Part shown: positions 43,984 to 60,383 of the stretch, piece after piece
Layout of the letters: every line of letters starts with the position of its first letter
How positions within the stretch are numbered: position 1 is the stretch's first letter
Assembly (NCBI RefSeq): GCF_002127965.1
Contig: NZ_CP018787.1
Location: 2,170,001-2,234,000 of the forward strand
Length of the DNA: 64,000 nt
From: Oxalobacter formigenes
GTDB taxonomy: Bacteria > Pseudomonadota > Gammaproteobacteria > Burkholderiales > Burkholderiaceae_D
Direction of reading: 5' to 3'
Program-made: the position numbers and the translations under genes
The notes under the pieces: model-generated
Database searches by the model: none
Told to the model about the DNA's origin: nothing
Seen by the model: only the letters and a program-made list of their open reading frames with translations

Positions 43984-46554
43984 GTGCCGAACAGACTCGA
44001 CGTTTCACTGAAAAAGCGTTTGACGCAATTGCGGGAGTCGGCTATTGCCGATTACAGGGAACATCCTCTCCCGCAACAGCTGCTGAAAACGCTTTGCAAG
44101 AACGTCGATCAGGTTTTGGGTGAGGCATGGAAAAACCTTGACCTGCCAAACGGTTCTGTCCTGATTGCCGTGGGCGGTTATGGCCGTGGCGAGCTCTATC
44201 CTTATTCGGATGTTGATGTCCTGATCCTGCTGGAGGAAAGTCCGGATCAGGCCTTGCAGGCAAAACTGGAATCGCTCATCCAGTTGTTCTGGACATTGGG
44301 ACTGACGATCGGGCACAGCGTCCGGACGATTGACGAATGTCTGGAAGAATCGGCTAATGACATTACCGTCCAGACCAGCCTGCTGGAAGCCCGCTATATC
44401 ACGGGAAACCGCAAGTTGTTCCAGCTGATGAGGGAGCGGTATAACGCTCAAATGAACCCTTCGGCATTTTTCATCGCGAAAATGCTGGAAACGCGCCAGC
44501 GTCACGTCAAGTTCGGCGATACGCCTTATAGCCTGGAACCCAACTGCAAGGAAAGTCCGGGTGGACTGCGGGACCTTCAGGTCATTCTATGGACAGCAAA
44601 AGCGGCAAAACTCGGCCACTCATGGAACCAGCTCGCCCGTCGTGGACTTCTGACTCCATCGGAAGCGCAACAGTTGAAAAAAACGGAAGAGGCATTCAAG
44701 GACATCCGTATCCGCCTGCATATCCAGACACAGCGCTGTGAAGATAAACTGCTGTTTGACGTCCAGATTCCGGTTGCCAAAACCTTTGATTTCAGGGAAA
44801 ACGGCCAGCCGCTCGATTCCCGCCGTGCCAGCGAACACATGATGCAGCAATATTACCGTGCCGCCCATACAGTTGTGCAGCTCAATATGATCCTGCTGCA
44901 AAACATGCGTGCATGGCTTTTTCCGAAACCCTATCAGGCGAACAAGATCAACGAGCGGTTCAACGACGTGAACGGCCTGATCGATATCGTCGATGACGAT
45001 GTTTTCGTGAATCATCCTTCCGCGTTGCTGGAAGTTTTCCTTTTACTGTCTGACAGTACAGACCTGAAAAACATGACGGCACGGACGCTCCGCAACCTGT
45101 GGCATGCCCGCATTCATATCGACGACAAATTCAGAAGCGACCCGGCCAATCGCCGTATTTTTCTTCAGATCATGCAGTCGCCCCGCTTCGTTGCAAGAGC
45201 CTTGCAACATATGAACGAGCTGGGGATTCTCGGCCGCTATTTGCCGAATTTCGGAAAGATCGTCGGACAGATGCAGCACGACCTGTTTCACCAATACACT
45301 GTCGACCAGCATATCCTGACTGTCGTATCCAACGTACACCGTTTTTCCCTGACGGAATACGCTCATGAAAATCCCTTGTGCAGCCAGTTGATGGCCGGTT
45401 TTTCCAAACCCTGGCTTTTGTATATTGCAGCTCTTTTTCACGATATTGCCAAAGGCAGGGGCGGAGACCATTCCATTTTAGGCATGGAAGACGCAAGGGA
45501 ATTTTGCGAACAACATGGATTGTCTGAAGAGGACACGGAACTGGTCGTTTTTCTGGTAAAAGAGCATCTGACCCTGTCACAGGTTGCCCAGAAAAAAGAC
45601 TTGTCCGATCCCGAGACGATCCGCCATTTTGCCGATATCGTCAGGGATGAGCGTCACCTCATGGCCCTGTTTCTCCTGACGGTTGCCGACATACGCGGTA
45701 CCAACCCGCAAATCTGGAACGCATGGAAAAGCAAACTGATGGAAGACCTTTTCCATCTCACCCTGCGCGTACTCGGTGGTGAAGACATCTCGGTCGATCA
45801 CGAGCTTAAAATCCGACAGAAAGAGGCTCAGACCACACTGCGGCTGTATGGCCTGCCCGAACATGCCGAGGATGAATTCTGGAAACAGCTCGACATCGTT
45901 TATTTCCTGCGTCATGACGCGTCCGATATCGCATGGCAAACGCGGACGTTATATTACCGTAGCAACGCGGCAGAACCCGTCATCAAGTGCCGTCTCTCTC
46001 CGATCGGGGAAGGCTTGCAGGTTACGGTTTACACGCTTGACCGCCCCGATCTGTTCGCGCTGATCTGCAGCTATTTCGCACGAAAGAATTTCAGCATTCT
46101 GGATGCGAAAATCCACACGACAAACCACGATTACGCACTCGATACTTTTCTGGTAACGAAACAGGGATTTGAAAAAAACTATCGCGACATCATCACGCTG
46201 GTTGAACATGAACTGATGGAACTGTTGAGAACGACAGCACCTCTCCCGCCGCCCCTGCAAACCCGGCTTTCCCGGAAATCCCGCTCTTTCCCGATTGCCC
46301 CGACGCTGGATTTGAGACCGGACGCAAGCGGAAAGAATTTCGTCCTGTCGGTCACGGCCAATGACCGTCCCGGACTGCTGTATGCCATTGCACTGGTCTT
46401 TTCCCGCTACAAGGTCAACCTGCATACTGCTAAAATCATGACTTTGGGAGAACGCATTGAAGACGTTTTCCTGATCGATAGCGAAATGCTCCAGCATCCC
46501 CGTATCCAGATCCAGTTCGAGACAGATATGATCGATGTTTTGAGAGTCAACTGA
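43984..46554 (+). CDS. glnD: Bifunctional uridylyltransferase/uridylyl-removing enzyme (PII sensor)
   Basis: Senses glutamine and adds or removes UMP on PII proteins, the top of the nitrogen cascade acting on NtrB and GlnE. The 856-residue product has a nucleotidyltransferase domain with GGYGRGELYPYSDVDVLIL (about 61-79), a helical linker and an HD domain with LFHDIAKGRGGDHS (about 485). Two C-terminal ACT domains follow (YTLDRPDLFALICSYF and TANDRPGLLYAIALVFSRY) that bind glutamine. The start is a GTG nine bases after map; no better ATG lies before the conserved N-terminal region. With glnA, ntrB and ntrC, four parts of the nitrogen circuit lie in one 40-kb span. Confidence 0.97.
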   Translation: MPNRLDVSLKKRLTQLRESAIADYREHPLPQQLLKTLCKNVDQVLGEAWKNLDLPNGSVLIAVGGYGRGELYPYSDVDVLILLEESPDQALQAKLESLIQLFWTLGLTIGHSVRTIDECLEESANDITVQTSLLEARYITGNRKLFQLMRERYNAQMNPSAFFIAKMLETRQRHVKFGDTPYSLEPNCKESPGGLRDLQVILWTAKAAKLGHSWNQLARRGLLTPSEAQQLKKTEEAFKDIRIRLHIQTQRCEDKLLFDVQIPVAKTFDFRENGQPLDSRRASEHMMQQYYRAAHTVVQLNMILLQNMRAWLFPKPYQANKINERFNDVNGLIDIVDDDVFVNHPSALLEVFLLLSDSTDLKNMTARTLRNLWHARIHIDDKFRSDPANRRIFLQIMQSPRFVARALQHMNELGILGRYLPNFGKIVGQMQHDLFHQYTVDQHILTVVSNVHRFSLTEYAHENPLCSQLMAGFSKPWLLYIAALFHDIAKGRGGDHSILGMEDAREFCEQHGLSEEDTELVVFLVKEHLTLSQVAQKKDLSDPETIRHFADIVRDERHLMALFLLTVADIRGTNPQIWNAWKSKLMEDLFHLTLRVLGGEDISVDHELKIRQKEAQTTLRLYGLPEHAEDEFWKQLDIVYFLRHDASDIAWQTRTLYYRSNAAEPVIKCRLSPIGEGLQVTVYTLDRPDLFALICSYFARKNFSILDAKIHTTNHDYALDTFLVTKQGFEKNYRDIITLVEHELMELLRTTAPLPPPLQTRLSRKSRSFPIAPTLDLRPDASGKNFVLSVTANDRPGLLYAIALVFSRYKVNLHTAKIMTLGERIEDVFLIDSEMLQHPRIQIQFETDMIDVLRVN

Positions 46555-46574
46555 ATTTTTGGGAATGATAAATA

Positions 46575-47321
46575 ATGAGTGAACCTGTCCGCCTCTCCAA
46601 ACGTATGTCCGAACTGGGAATCAGTTCGAGGCGTGAAGCCGATGAATGGATCGAAAAGGGATGGGTCAAGGTCGACGGGAAAGTCGTCTCGCAGCTGGGG
46701 AGCAAGGTATTGCCCCATCAGAAAATCACCATCGAAAAACAGGCTTCGCAGGAACAGTCACGTCGCGTCACCATCCTGATCAATAAACCAATGGGATACG
46801 TCAGCGGGCAGGCAGAAGACGGCTACAAACCGGCAGTTGCCTTAATCAGTGAAGACACGCACTGGAAAGATGACCCGTCAAAAGAAAAATTCAGGCCTTC
46901 GCAATTGCGCAGTCTGGTTCCGGCCGGGCGGCTGGATATCGATTCCGTCGGGCTGCTTGTCCTGACACAGGACGGCCGGATAGCCAAACACCTGATCGGC
47001 GAGAACTCGCCCACAGACAAGGAATATCTGGTACGCGTGAAATATACCAGACCCGGACGTTTGCCGGATAGCGAACTCAACATGCTCAGGCACGGTTTGA
47101 AACTGGACGGAAAAGCGCTTTTGCCAGCCAAAGTCGAATGGCAAAACGACGATCAGTTACGGTTTGTCTTGCGGGAAGGGAAAAAGCGCCAGATTCGCAG
47201 AATGTGCGAAGCGGTCGGACTAAGGGTAATCGGCCTGAAAAGAATCCGTATCGGCAACGTCAGGCTGGGCGATTTGCCGACTGGACAATGGCGCTATCTG
47301 AGACCGGAAGAGAAGTTCTGA
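46575..47321 (+). CDS. rRNA pseudouridine synthase, RsuA/RluF family
   Basis: A 248-residue enzyme that isomerises uridine in rRNA. The N-terminal S4 RNA-binding domain ([27 protein letters not shown]) is followed by [10 protein letters not shown] and the catalytic aspartate in [20 protein letters not shown]. The C-terminal [18 protein letters not shown] completes the fold. The pattern is closest to RluF (23S U2604) among the E. coli enzymes, but RluB or RluE-like specificity cannot be excluded. It lies 20 bases after glnD and may be co-transcribed; it is convergent with def. Confidence 0.92.
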   Translation: MSEPVRLSKRMSELGISSRREADEWIEKGWVKVDGKVVSQLGSKVLPHQKITIEKQASQEQSRRVTILINKPMGYVSGQAEDGYKPAVALISEDTHWKDDPSKEKFRPSQLRSLVPAGRLDIDSVGLLVLTQDGRIAKHLIGENSPTDKEYLVRVKYTRPGRLPDSELNMLRHGLKLDGKALLPAKVEWQNDDQLRFVLREGKKRQIRRMCEAVGLRVIGLKRIRIGNVRLGDLPTGQWRYLRPEEKF

Positions 47322-47347
47322 ATTCAAACTCTTTTCCCGGTCTTTCC

Positions 47348-47884
47348 TCAGTCGTCCAGCTCTTCAGAATCGTCGTTATCGAAACCTTCGGAAAAGCCGA
47401 ACAGGCCCAGGTCGTCTATCCTGAACGGATAAAGTATCCCGTCCAGATGGTCGCATTCATGTTGAACGACCCGTGCGTGAAACCCGTCGGCATTACGGCT
47501 GATTTTATTGCCGAACTGGTCAAAGCCTTCATAGTGGATTTTGGCCCATCTCGGCACGATCCCGCGCATTCCCGGAATGGACAGGCATCCTTCCCATCCT
47601 GCATCGATTTCATCTGACAAAGGCCGGATAACCGGATTGATCAGTACCGTCTTCGGAACAGGGGGCGCGTCAGGATAACGGTTGTTTTCGTCATAGCCGA
47701 AAATGACCACACGCTGATTAATGCCGATTTGAGGCGCAGCCAGACCGGCCCCGTCAGCGGCATACATTGTTTCATACATATCTTCGATCAGCTGGTTCAG
47801 TTCAGGCGTATTGAACTGTTTGACCGGTTCGGATTCACGCAACAGGCGTGAATCTCCCATTTTCAAAATTTTTCTTACGGCCAT
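47348..47884 (-). CDS. def: Peptide deformylase
   Basis: Removes the formyl group from the N-terminal methionine of new proteins, releasing formate. The 178-residue product has the three metal-site motifs: [10 protein letters not shown] (46-55), EGCLSIPG with ligand C100, and QHECDHLDG with H142, E143 and H146. It lies two bases downstream of galU and so is probably translated from the same message; in most bacteria def is paired with fmt instead, so this is an isolated copy or a second paralogue. Confidence 0.97.
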   Translation of the reverse strand: MAVRKILKMGDSRLLRESEPVKQFNTPELNQLIEDMYETMYAADGAGLAAPQIGINQRVVIFGYDENNRYPDAPPVPKTVLINPVIRPLSDEIDAGWEGCLSIPGMRGIVPRWAKIHYEGFDQFGNKISRNADGFHARVVQHECDHLDGILYPFRIDDLGLFGFSEGFDNDDSEELDD

Positions 47885-47886
47885 TT

Positions 47887-51935
<4,049 letters not shown>

Positions 51936-51939
<4 letters not shown>

Positions 51940-54900
51940 GCTCTTAAAACCTCATCTGAAAAGTTTGCAGCATCGTTGATATCCACTGTCACGATGCGGG
52001 AAACGCCCTGTTCCTGCATCGTGACACCGACCAGTTCTTCTGCCATTTCCATTGCAATTCTATTATGAGAAATATACAAAAACTGCGTTTGTGACGACAT
52101 CTTCGTCACCATATTGCTAAAACGTTCCGTATTGGCATCATCCAGAGGTGCATCCACCTCGTCAAGCAGGCAAAACGGAGCCGGATTCAGCTTGAACAAG
52201 GAAAAAACCAATGCTATCGCGGTCAGGGCTTTTTCTCCACCCGAGAGCAGGTGAATTGTCGCATTTTTTTTGCCCGGTGGCTGAGCCATAATCTGGATTC
52301 CGGCATCGAGAATTTCTTCTCCCGTCATGCTCAGTTGAGCATGGCCGCCCCCAAACAATACCGGGAAAAGTTCATTTAAGGACTGATTGACCTCATCGAA
52401 CGTGTTTTTCAACAGGCTCCTCGTTTCCCGGTCAATACGCCTGATGGCATCTTCCAGCGTTGCAATCGCATCCGTCAAATCCTGAAACTGTTCTTCCAGA
52501 TATTTTTTGCGGTTGCTTGCCTCGTTCAATTCGATTGCCGCCCCGAGATTGACCGGTCCCAGTCCGTCGATTTCCGCATTCAAACGTCCGATTTCGGTCT
52601 GAAACGTCGAAACCCGCGCATTGTCCGGCAACATGTTATTCAAAGCGACGATATCGGCACCCGCCTCGAGCAATTTCTGATCGAACTGCTCGACGTTGAT
52701 CCGGGCGGCCTGCTCTTTCAATTGCACAGCCACTATTTTATCCCGTTGAGGCTGCAAACTTCGTTCTGTTTGAAGCCTTCGCTCCATCAAAGTTCGCAGT
52801 TGCCCTGCCAGATCATCCAGATGTTGCCTCGACTGGGCAAGCGCCTCTTCCTGCGTCATACGCCGGTCAAGCAATACCTGCAGATTTTCCTGTGCGACCT
52901 TGTCATCCAGATCCTGCAATTCCAGCTGTCCCTGATTGAGACTGCCGGACACCATCTGAACCTGTTTTTCAGCCGTTTCAATCTGTCTTGCCAGTTCGTC
53001 CAGACGTTTGACAAGCGCTCGCTCGTCATATTCCGCCTGTTGCGCCGAGCGTTCAGCCTGATGCACTTTTTCCCGCAAAACCTTGAGTTCATCTTCCTTG
53101 CCCGCAACCGTTTCCAGAAAATCCGCTTCTTTTTGCTGCCATTCGCCCAGCGTCATATCCAGTTCTTCAAGCCGCTTTTCTTCCCCGGCAAGTTCGAGTT
53201 CCTTTTCCTGCCTGAATTCATCCAGTTCGGCCAATGCCGTGTCTATCTGTTCACTCTGGTCCTTAAAACGACGGTTCAGTTCTTCAAGCTTTAAGATCTT
53301 CATCTGGAGATCGTGAAGCCGCTGAACCTGCACATTCGTTTCCGAATGAATGTGCTGTATTTTCGAATTCAGTTCTTTCAGGCGCGACTCAGCTCCCCGG
53401 AACTCCTCAATCAGACGGGATTGTTCCAGTTTGTGTTTTTGATGAGATTCTTCCAGTCGCGTTATCTCCTGCTGGCGTGAAAACACCCCTTCACTTTCGG
53501 ATTCGGCGGCAAAAAACCGGACACTGTACCGGTCGATAATATGGCCGTCAGGCAAAATGAAACAGGCTCCATCCGGCAGCGTTTTTCGACGGGAAAGCGC
53601 TTCATTCATGCTATCGATGGCATACACACCGTATAACCAGTTTTCCAGAACAGGTCGTATCCGGTCATTCTGGTATTGAATCCTTGACGAGAAAGATTCG
53701 TACGGTTGCGAAGCCTCTTCTTTACGCATCCGGTTTTCAGAATCCGAAGCAAAAAAACAGGTTTTAACGGGCGGTTTGTCTTTCAGAAAAGACTCTGTCC
53801 AGTCCAGTGACGACAATCCCCGCGCAAAAATCCGTTCCATCAGTACCGATTCCAGTGCCGTTTCCCATCCGGTCTCAATTTGGATATCCTGCCAGAGAGG
53901 ATGAAAATCGGACAATCCATGTTTCTCCAGCCAGCCTTGCGCTTTGCCGGTTCCCTGCGTTTTTTCCTGAATCTGCTTCAGGGCCAGAAGCCGTGCTTCT
54001 TCCTGAATACAGGCGGCATTGCATTCTTTAAGACGTTTTTCGATTTCAATACAGCTTTCTTCAAATTCAGGCACGAGGTCACGTTGCGACTCTTCAGTAA
54101 ATCGCAGCTCTTCAAGCTGTTGTTCAGCCTCGGCTTTTTCCTGCTTAAGGAAAGCCAGTTCTTCCATATCGGGTACGTCGATCTGTTCTTTTTGGGAAAG
54201 CAGTTTTTCCCGCCGCGACTGGCAGTCGAAAAGGTTTGTCGACAGGTTTTTATGATTGGTTGACGCCACGGCAATCTGCTGCCGGATCTGCACAATATGG
54301 TCATGCATTTCCTGTGCCTGTTCCCTCAGTATATCCAGTTCATTTTCAAGGCCTGGCATTTCTTCCTGCTGTTGCAGGAAAAGCTCGTGGGCAATTTCCT
54401 TTTGCTGCGACAGTTCGACGAGATTGTCTTTTCCTTCATTCGCTTCATCGACGAAAGAGCTGATTTGTTTCGTCCATTGATCTTTTTGTTCGGTATAAGA
54501 AACGATCTGTGCCTGCAAACGTTTTCTGGACTCGATGACATAACGAATCTGGGCCTCGAGACTGCCGATTTCGGAATTCGTCTGGTACAAATCACCTTGT
54601 GCCTTGTGTACACTCTCGTTGGCGAAATCGTGAATCTGCCTCAGTTTTTCGAGTTCCGCTTCATGTTTGAACATATCGGCAGAAAGCATTTCCAGAACGG
54701 TCTGTTCCTTTCCGATTTCAAAGGCCAGTTCGGATTGTTCCTTCAATGCGTTTTTTTTCTGAAGAAACCACAATAATTTCTGCTGTCTTTCCTGCGTCTC
54801 TTTAAGCTGATGATAACGCTCTGCAAGATCGGCCTGAACTTTCAGTTTTTCAAGACTCTGGTCCAGTTCATGCAGGATATCGGATACCCGGTTCAGATTT

Positions 54901-55466
54901 TCACGGGTATCGAAAAGGCGGTTTTCTGTCTCCCGGCGACGTTCCCGGTATTTGGACACGCCCGCCGCTTCTTCAAGAAAGGTACGAAGTTCTTCCGGAC
55001 GCGCTTCGATGATGCGCGCTATCATACCCTGCCCGATAATGGCGTAGGCTCTCGGGCCCAGTCCGGTACCCAGAAAAATATCCTGAATGTCCCTGCGACG
55101 CACGGCAACGTTATTGATGAAATAAGTCGAGCCGCCTTCCCGCGTCAGGACGCGCTTAACCGCCAGCTCACCGTATTGCCCCCACTGACCTGCAATTCGT
55201 CCATCCGTATTGTCGAAAATGAGTTCAACCGAAGCCCGACCGGCTGGCTTGCGCTGCGTCGTACCGTTGAAAATAACGTCATGCATCGACTCACCGCGCA
55301 ATTCCGAAGCCCGGGACTCTCCCAGCACCCAGCGGACTGCGTCGATGATATTCGATTTGCCACAGCCATTTGGCCCGACAACGCCGACCAGTTTTCCATT
55401 GACCCGGATCGTTGTGGGATCGACAAACGACTTGAAACCCGACAATTTGATGGCCGTTAATTCCAC
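51936..55466 (-). CDS. smc: Chromosome partition protein Smc
   Basis: Condensin ATPase that organises the chromosome. The 1176-residue product has Walker A GPNGCGKSNIIDAVRWVLGE at the N-terminus, two long coiled-coil arms (about 170-480 and 660-1000) and a hinge near 520-640. The C-terminal head has the signature LLSGGEKALTAIALVFSLF and Walker B FCLLDEVDAPLDDAN. The start is a GTG (GTG GAA TTA) placed exactly before the conserved LTAIKLSGFKSF. No MukBEF genes are present. It is the first gene of the smc-zipA-ligA-galU-def run and is divergent from the PBP7-like gene. Confidence 0.98.
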
Positions 55467-55704
55467 AGATAAAAATCTTTCCCCGTTAAAGACGACATCA
55501 TAACATTCGGACGATAAGGCCCCGTTATGAATCGAAACAAATAGTAAGCCTTTTCATCAATATTTTCCCTAAAAAGCCAAACTTCGCATTCAAATTAAAC
55601 AAACCATCTTAACTATTTGCCTTTACGCAGTTTTTTTCAATTTTTTGATTCAGGAAAATACACTTTTTTTGTATACTGGGCGTACATTTTCAAAGGAGTA
55701 CGCC

Positions 55705-56898
55705 ATGCATAAATTCAAAAGTGGACTGCTATCACTTGTAATACTCTGTGTCTGCACTGCACCACTTGGGTTTGCTGCGACCAAGAAGGTCAACAAGACT
55801 CCTAAGAAAACCACGACTGCAAAAGTCGCTCCCGCCAGGAAAAAAGGCAAAATCGCCGCTCCGGTCGCGAAACAGAAAACAGGCCAGAAAGCGGTCTCAA
55901 AACAGAAGGCCAACGTCAAAGAGGCCAGAAACAGCAAAAGCAAAAAAATCGTGACGGCCCGTTCAGGCAAGATTGTCTCGAAAAAACTGGTCATGCACGA
56001 TCGCCGGGGCTCTCATGGAAAAGCCTATATAAGACGTGTTTCCCTGAGACCTGCGCCTCCTATCATCACCCGTTTTTCGGCAGGCGATCTCGCTGGCCTG
56101 AAAAACACACCTGATCCTCTCTCCCTGAGATCGAACGCCGCGCTGATCGTGGATGAATCGAAACTGGAAATCCTTTTCGAGAAAAACGCGAATATCGCCC
56201 TGCCTATGGCATCCGTCACCAAACTGATGACGGCTCTGGTTGTCGTGGAATCGATGCAGGACATGAATGAAATTCTTGAAATCACGCAGGATGACGTCGA
56301 TATGCTCAAGCATACCGGTTCACGTCTCAAGGTCGGTACCCGCATGAGCCGCGGCAATCTGCTCCATCTGGCTTTGATGAGTTCCGAGAACCGTGCGGCT
56401 GCCGCATTGGGGCGTAATTATCCGGGTGGGCTGAAGGGCTTCGTCTCGGCAATGAATATCAAGGCACAGGTTCTGGGCATGTCGGATTCCAATTACGTCG
56501 ATTCCAGTGGACTGTCCAGCGGAAACGTTGCCAGCGCCCGTGATCTGGCCAAACTGGTCATGGCGGCTTCCCAGTATCCCATTTTGCGGAAATATTCCAC
56601 CGATACGCATTATTCGGTCGACGACGGATTGCATCAGCTTCAATACGGTTCAACCAACGCGCTGGTCCATAACCCGAACTGGCAAATCCAGTTACAGAAA
56701 ACCGGATACATTTCCGAAGCGGGACAATGTCTGGTCATGAAAGCGATTATCGACGGGCGCCCGATTGTCATGGTATTCCTCGACTCGAAAGGCAAGGGCT
56801 CCCGTATCGCAGACGCCCAGAGAATCCGCAACTGGCTGACCCGGCAACAACAGCCCTCCATCGATCAGCAGCTGGCACGCAACGAACCTAACGTTTGA
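55705..56898 (+). CDS. pbpG: D-alanyl-D-alanine endopeptidase (PBP7/PbpG type)
   Basis: Periplasmic low-molecular-weight penicillin-binding protein that trims peptidoglycan cross-links. The 397-residue product has a signal peptide (1 to about 24) and the three serine-peptidase motifs: S170-V-T-K173, S227-E-N229 and K332-T-G334. Between the signal peptide and the catalytic domain lies a very basic linker of about 85 residues rich in Lys, Ala and Val, which may bind the anionic cell wall. AAAGGAG at 55692-55698 supports the ATG at 55705 over an in-frame start at 55645. A strong terminator follows. Confidence 0.93.
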   Translation: MHKFKSGLLSLVILCVCTAPLGFAATKKVNKTPKKTTTAKVAPARKKGKIAAPVAKQKTGQKAVSKQKANVKEARNSKSKKIVTARSGKIVSKKLVMHDRRGSHGKAYIRRVSLRPAPPIITRFSAGDLAGLKNTPDPLSLRSNAALIVDESKLEILFEKNANIALPMASVTKLMTALVVVESMQDMNEILEITQDDVDMLKHTGSRLKVGTRMSRGNLLHLALMSSENRAAAALGRNYPGGLKGFVSAMNIKAQVLGMSDSNYVDSSGLSSGNVASARDLAKLVMAASQYPILRKYSTDTHYSVDDGLHQLQYGSTNALVHNPNWQIQLQKTGYISEAGQCLVMKAIIDGRPIVMVFLDSKGKGSRIADAQRIRNWLTRQQQPSIDQQLARNEPNV

Positions 56899-56916
56899 AG
56901 AAAATCCCATGTAAAA

Positions 56917-56949
56917 AATAAAAAAGCCGGCTTGAAGCCGGCTTTTTTT
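56917..56949. terminator. Bidirectional terminator between pbpG and purA
   Basis: Stem AAAGCCGGC/GCCGGCTTT (56923-56931 with 56937-56945), TTGAA loop, flanked by A residues on the left and seven T residues on the right. It serves both convergent genes. Confidence 0.95.
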
Positions 56950-56971
56950 GTTTCCTGTTTCAGGCTGAATA

Positions 56972-58279
<1,308 letters not shown>

Positions 58280-59446
58280 TTACTCATCTTTGCTTACAGT
58301 TTTCACATTCCAGTTTCCGTTTTCGGTTTCGCAAACCAGCTCGCGATCGCAAACGAATTCGTCATGTTCGGATTTGGCGCCCGGCAGTTCGAAAACGACC
58401 AGCTCACCCGATTTTCTCAATTCCCTGATTGCCTGACGGCATTTTTCATCGTTGTTCCAGGGAGCGAGAATCGCGCGCCGTTTTTCAGGCGCGGGCAAGA
58501 GTCTTGCCAGTTCACGCAAATCCATGGAAAAACCCGTTGCCGGACGGGAACGCCCGAAGGCTTCGGCAACATGATCGTAACGACCACCACGCGCAAGCGC
58601 ATTCGGCAGTCCCGGAACATAAGCGGCAAACATGACACCACTGTGATAATGGTATCCATGCATGTCCGCCAGATCGATTGTAACCCGACCGCAGTCTGCC
58701 TGACCAGCCAGAAATTCCAGTTCATTCAATGCTTTTTCGATTCCCCCGTTTTCAGGAAGGACCTTTCTGGCTTCTTTCAGCACATTGATGTCACCATACA
58801 TATCCGGCAATGCCAACAGGGCGTTGCGGGTATCTTCATGAAAACCTTTTGTCAGCTCGGTCAATCCCGGCATATCCTTGGTTTCCAGAAGATCGAACAG
58901 CTGTGCCTCGAATATCTGGGCAAGCGGATCGGCCGCAATCAGGGATTTCAGGACACCGACGTGGGAGAGATCCAGACAGACGCCGGTAATATTGGCCGCT
59001 TTAAGGGATGTCAGAGCCAGATCCTGAATTTCAGCATCGGCTTCAATACCCGGATAGCCGAAAATTTCAGCGCCGATCTGCAAAGGCTCGCGTGTACCCT
59101 GTAATCCGGATGGACGGGTATGGAGAATACTCCCGGCATAACACAAACGGGTTACGGCATTGCGATTCAACAGATGGGCATCGATACGGGCAACCTGCGT
59201 TGTCATATCGGCGCGAATACCCATCGTGCGACCCGATAACTGATCAATCAGCTTGAAAGTATAAATTTCAGTATCCTGTCCGACACCCGTCAGGAGAGAT
59301 TCCAGATACTCCAGCATGGGCGGGACAACCAGTTCATAACCATATGAACGAAACGCATCGAGAACCTTACGTCTGATTTCTTCCATTTTTCTCGCTTCAG
59401 CGGGAAGAACGTCAGCAATAAATTCCGGTAAAAGCCAGTTAGGCAT
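58280..59446 (-). CDS. hisZ: ATP phosphoribosyltransferase regulatory subunit
   Basis: Class II tRNA-synthetase-like protein without synthetase activity that partners the short form of HisG in histidine synthesis and confers feedback control. The 388-residue product starts [22 protein letters not shown] and has [13 protein letters not shown] and [17 protein letters not shown] late block [26 protein letters not shown] corresponds to motif 3. The final anticodon-binding domain of true HisRS is reduced. Position between hflC and purA is typical. Confidence 0.95.
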   Translation of the reverse strand: MPNWLLPEFIADVLPAEARKMEEIRRKVLDAFRSYGYELVVPPMLEYLESLLTGVGQDTEIYTFKLIDQLSGRTMGIRADMTTQVARIDAHLLNRNAVTRLCYAGSILHTRPSGLQGTREPLQIGAEIFGYPGIEADAEIQDLALTSLKAANITGVCLDLSHVGVLKSLIAADPLAQIFEAQLFDLLETKDMPGLTELTKGFHEDTRNALLALPDMYGDINVLKEARKVLPENGGIEKALNELEFLAGQADCGRVTIDLADMHGYHYHSGVMFAAYVPGLPNALARGGRYDHVAEAFGRSRPATGFSMDLRELARLLPAPEKRRAILAPWNNDEKCRQAIRELRKSGELVVFELPGAKSEHDEFVCDRELVCETENGNWNVKTVSKDE

Positions 59447-59510
59447 GATTCAAATTCTGCAAAAAAGTTAAATGATAATACAGACTCGCGCCGTCAAGCG
59501 GCAAAAAGTA

Positions 59511-60383
59511 TTATTTTGCGCCTTTCGGGCTTTTCATGTAACGGAAAAATTCCGATGAAGGGTCCACGACAAGAACATCTTTCTTGTCCTTGAAGCTTTC
59601 GCGATACGCCTGAAGACTCCGGTAAAAACGGTAAAACTCGGGATTCTTACTGAAAGCCTGCGCATAGATTCGTGACGCCTTTGCATCGCCCTCACCCTTG
59701 ATTTTTTCCGCGTCCCTGAACGCTTCAGCCAGTATCACGGTCCGTTGCTTTTCGGCATCGGCACGGATTTTTTCCGATTCCGCCTCACCGGTCGATCTCA
59801 GCTCGTTGGCCACCCGGGTCCGTTCCGATTTCATCCGTTCGAAAACCGAGTTGTTGATCTGGTCGACATACCGAACACGTTTCAAACGGACATCGACAAT
59901 CTGTACACCGATATGTTCGGTTTCGCTTGAAATCCGTTTTTTGATGGCTTCCATCAATTCGGACCGGTCGCCGGAAATGACCTGTGCAACCGTTTTCTTG
60001 GTGATTTCATCGTTCAAGGCCGCCTTGATGATCTGTTCCATCCTGTCCTGTGCCCGCTGTTCGTCGCCGCCGAAACTGATATAAAAGAGTCTTGGATCGA
60101 CAATGCGCCATTTGACGAAGGAATCGACCAGAATATTCATTTTCTCAGCGGTAATGATCCGGTCGGATTCATGCGTTTCCGTCGACTGGATACGCTTGTC
60201 CAGAAAGAGCACGTTCTGAAGAGGGGACGGCAGCTTGAAATACAGGCCGGGTTCTTCAATCACATCTTTCATTTCGCCCATGCCGAAAATAATGGCGGAC
60301 TGGCGCTGGTCGACAACGAACATGCCGGTACCGACCGTCAGGGCGGCCAGCATAATGACAAGAAGGGCAAAAACGTAGCGCAT
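59511..60383 (-). CDS. hflC: HflC, FtsH protease modulator
   Basis: Stomatin/prohibitin family membrane protein that forms a cage with HflK around the FtsH protease. The 290-residue product has one N-terminal membrane helix (residues 4-22, VFALLVIMLAALTVGTGMFV), then an SPFH domain (residues 25-190) and a helical tail. The start ATG shares a base with the hflK stop (TAATG), and GGAGGA lies seven bases upstream inside hflK. The protein is slightly shorter than E. coli HflC (334). Confidence 0.97.
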   Translation of the reverse strand: MRYVFALLVIMLAALTVGTGMFVVDQRQSAIIFGMGEMKDVIEEPGLYFKLPSPLQNVLFLDKRIQSTETHESDRIITAEKMNILVDSFVKWRIVDPRLFYISFGGDEQRAQDRMEQIIKAALNDEITKKTVAQVISGDRSELMEAIKKRISSETEHIGVQIVDVRLKRVRYVDQINNSVFERMKSERTRVANELRSTGEAESEKIRADAEKQRTVILAEAFRDAEKIKGEGDAKASRIYAQAFSKNPEFYRFYRSLQAYRESFKDKKDVLVVDPSSEFFRYMKSPKGAK

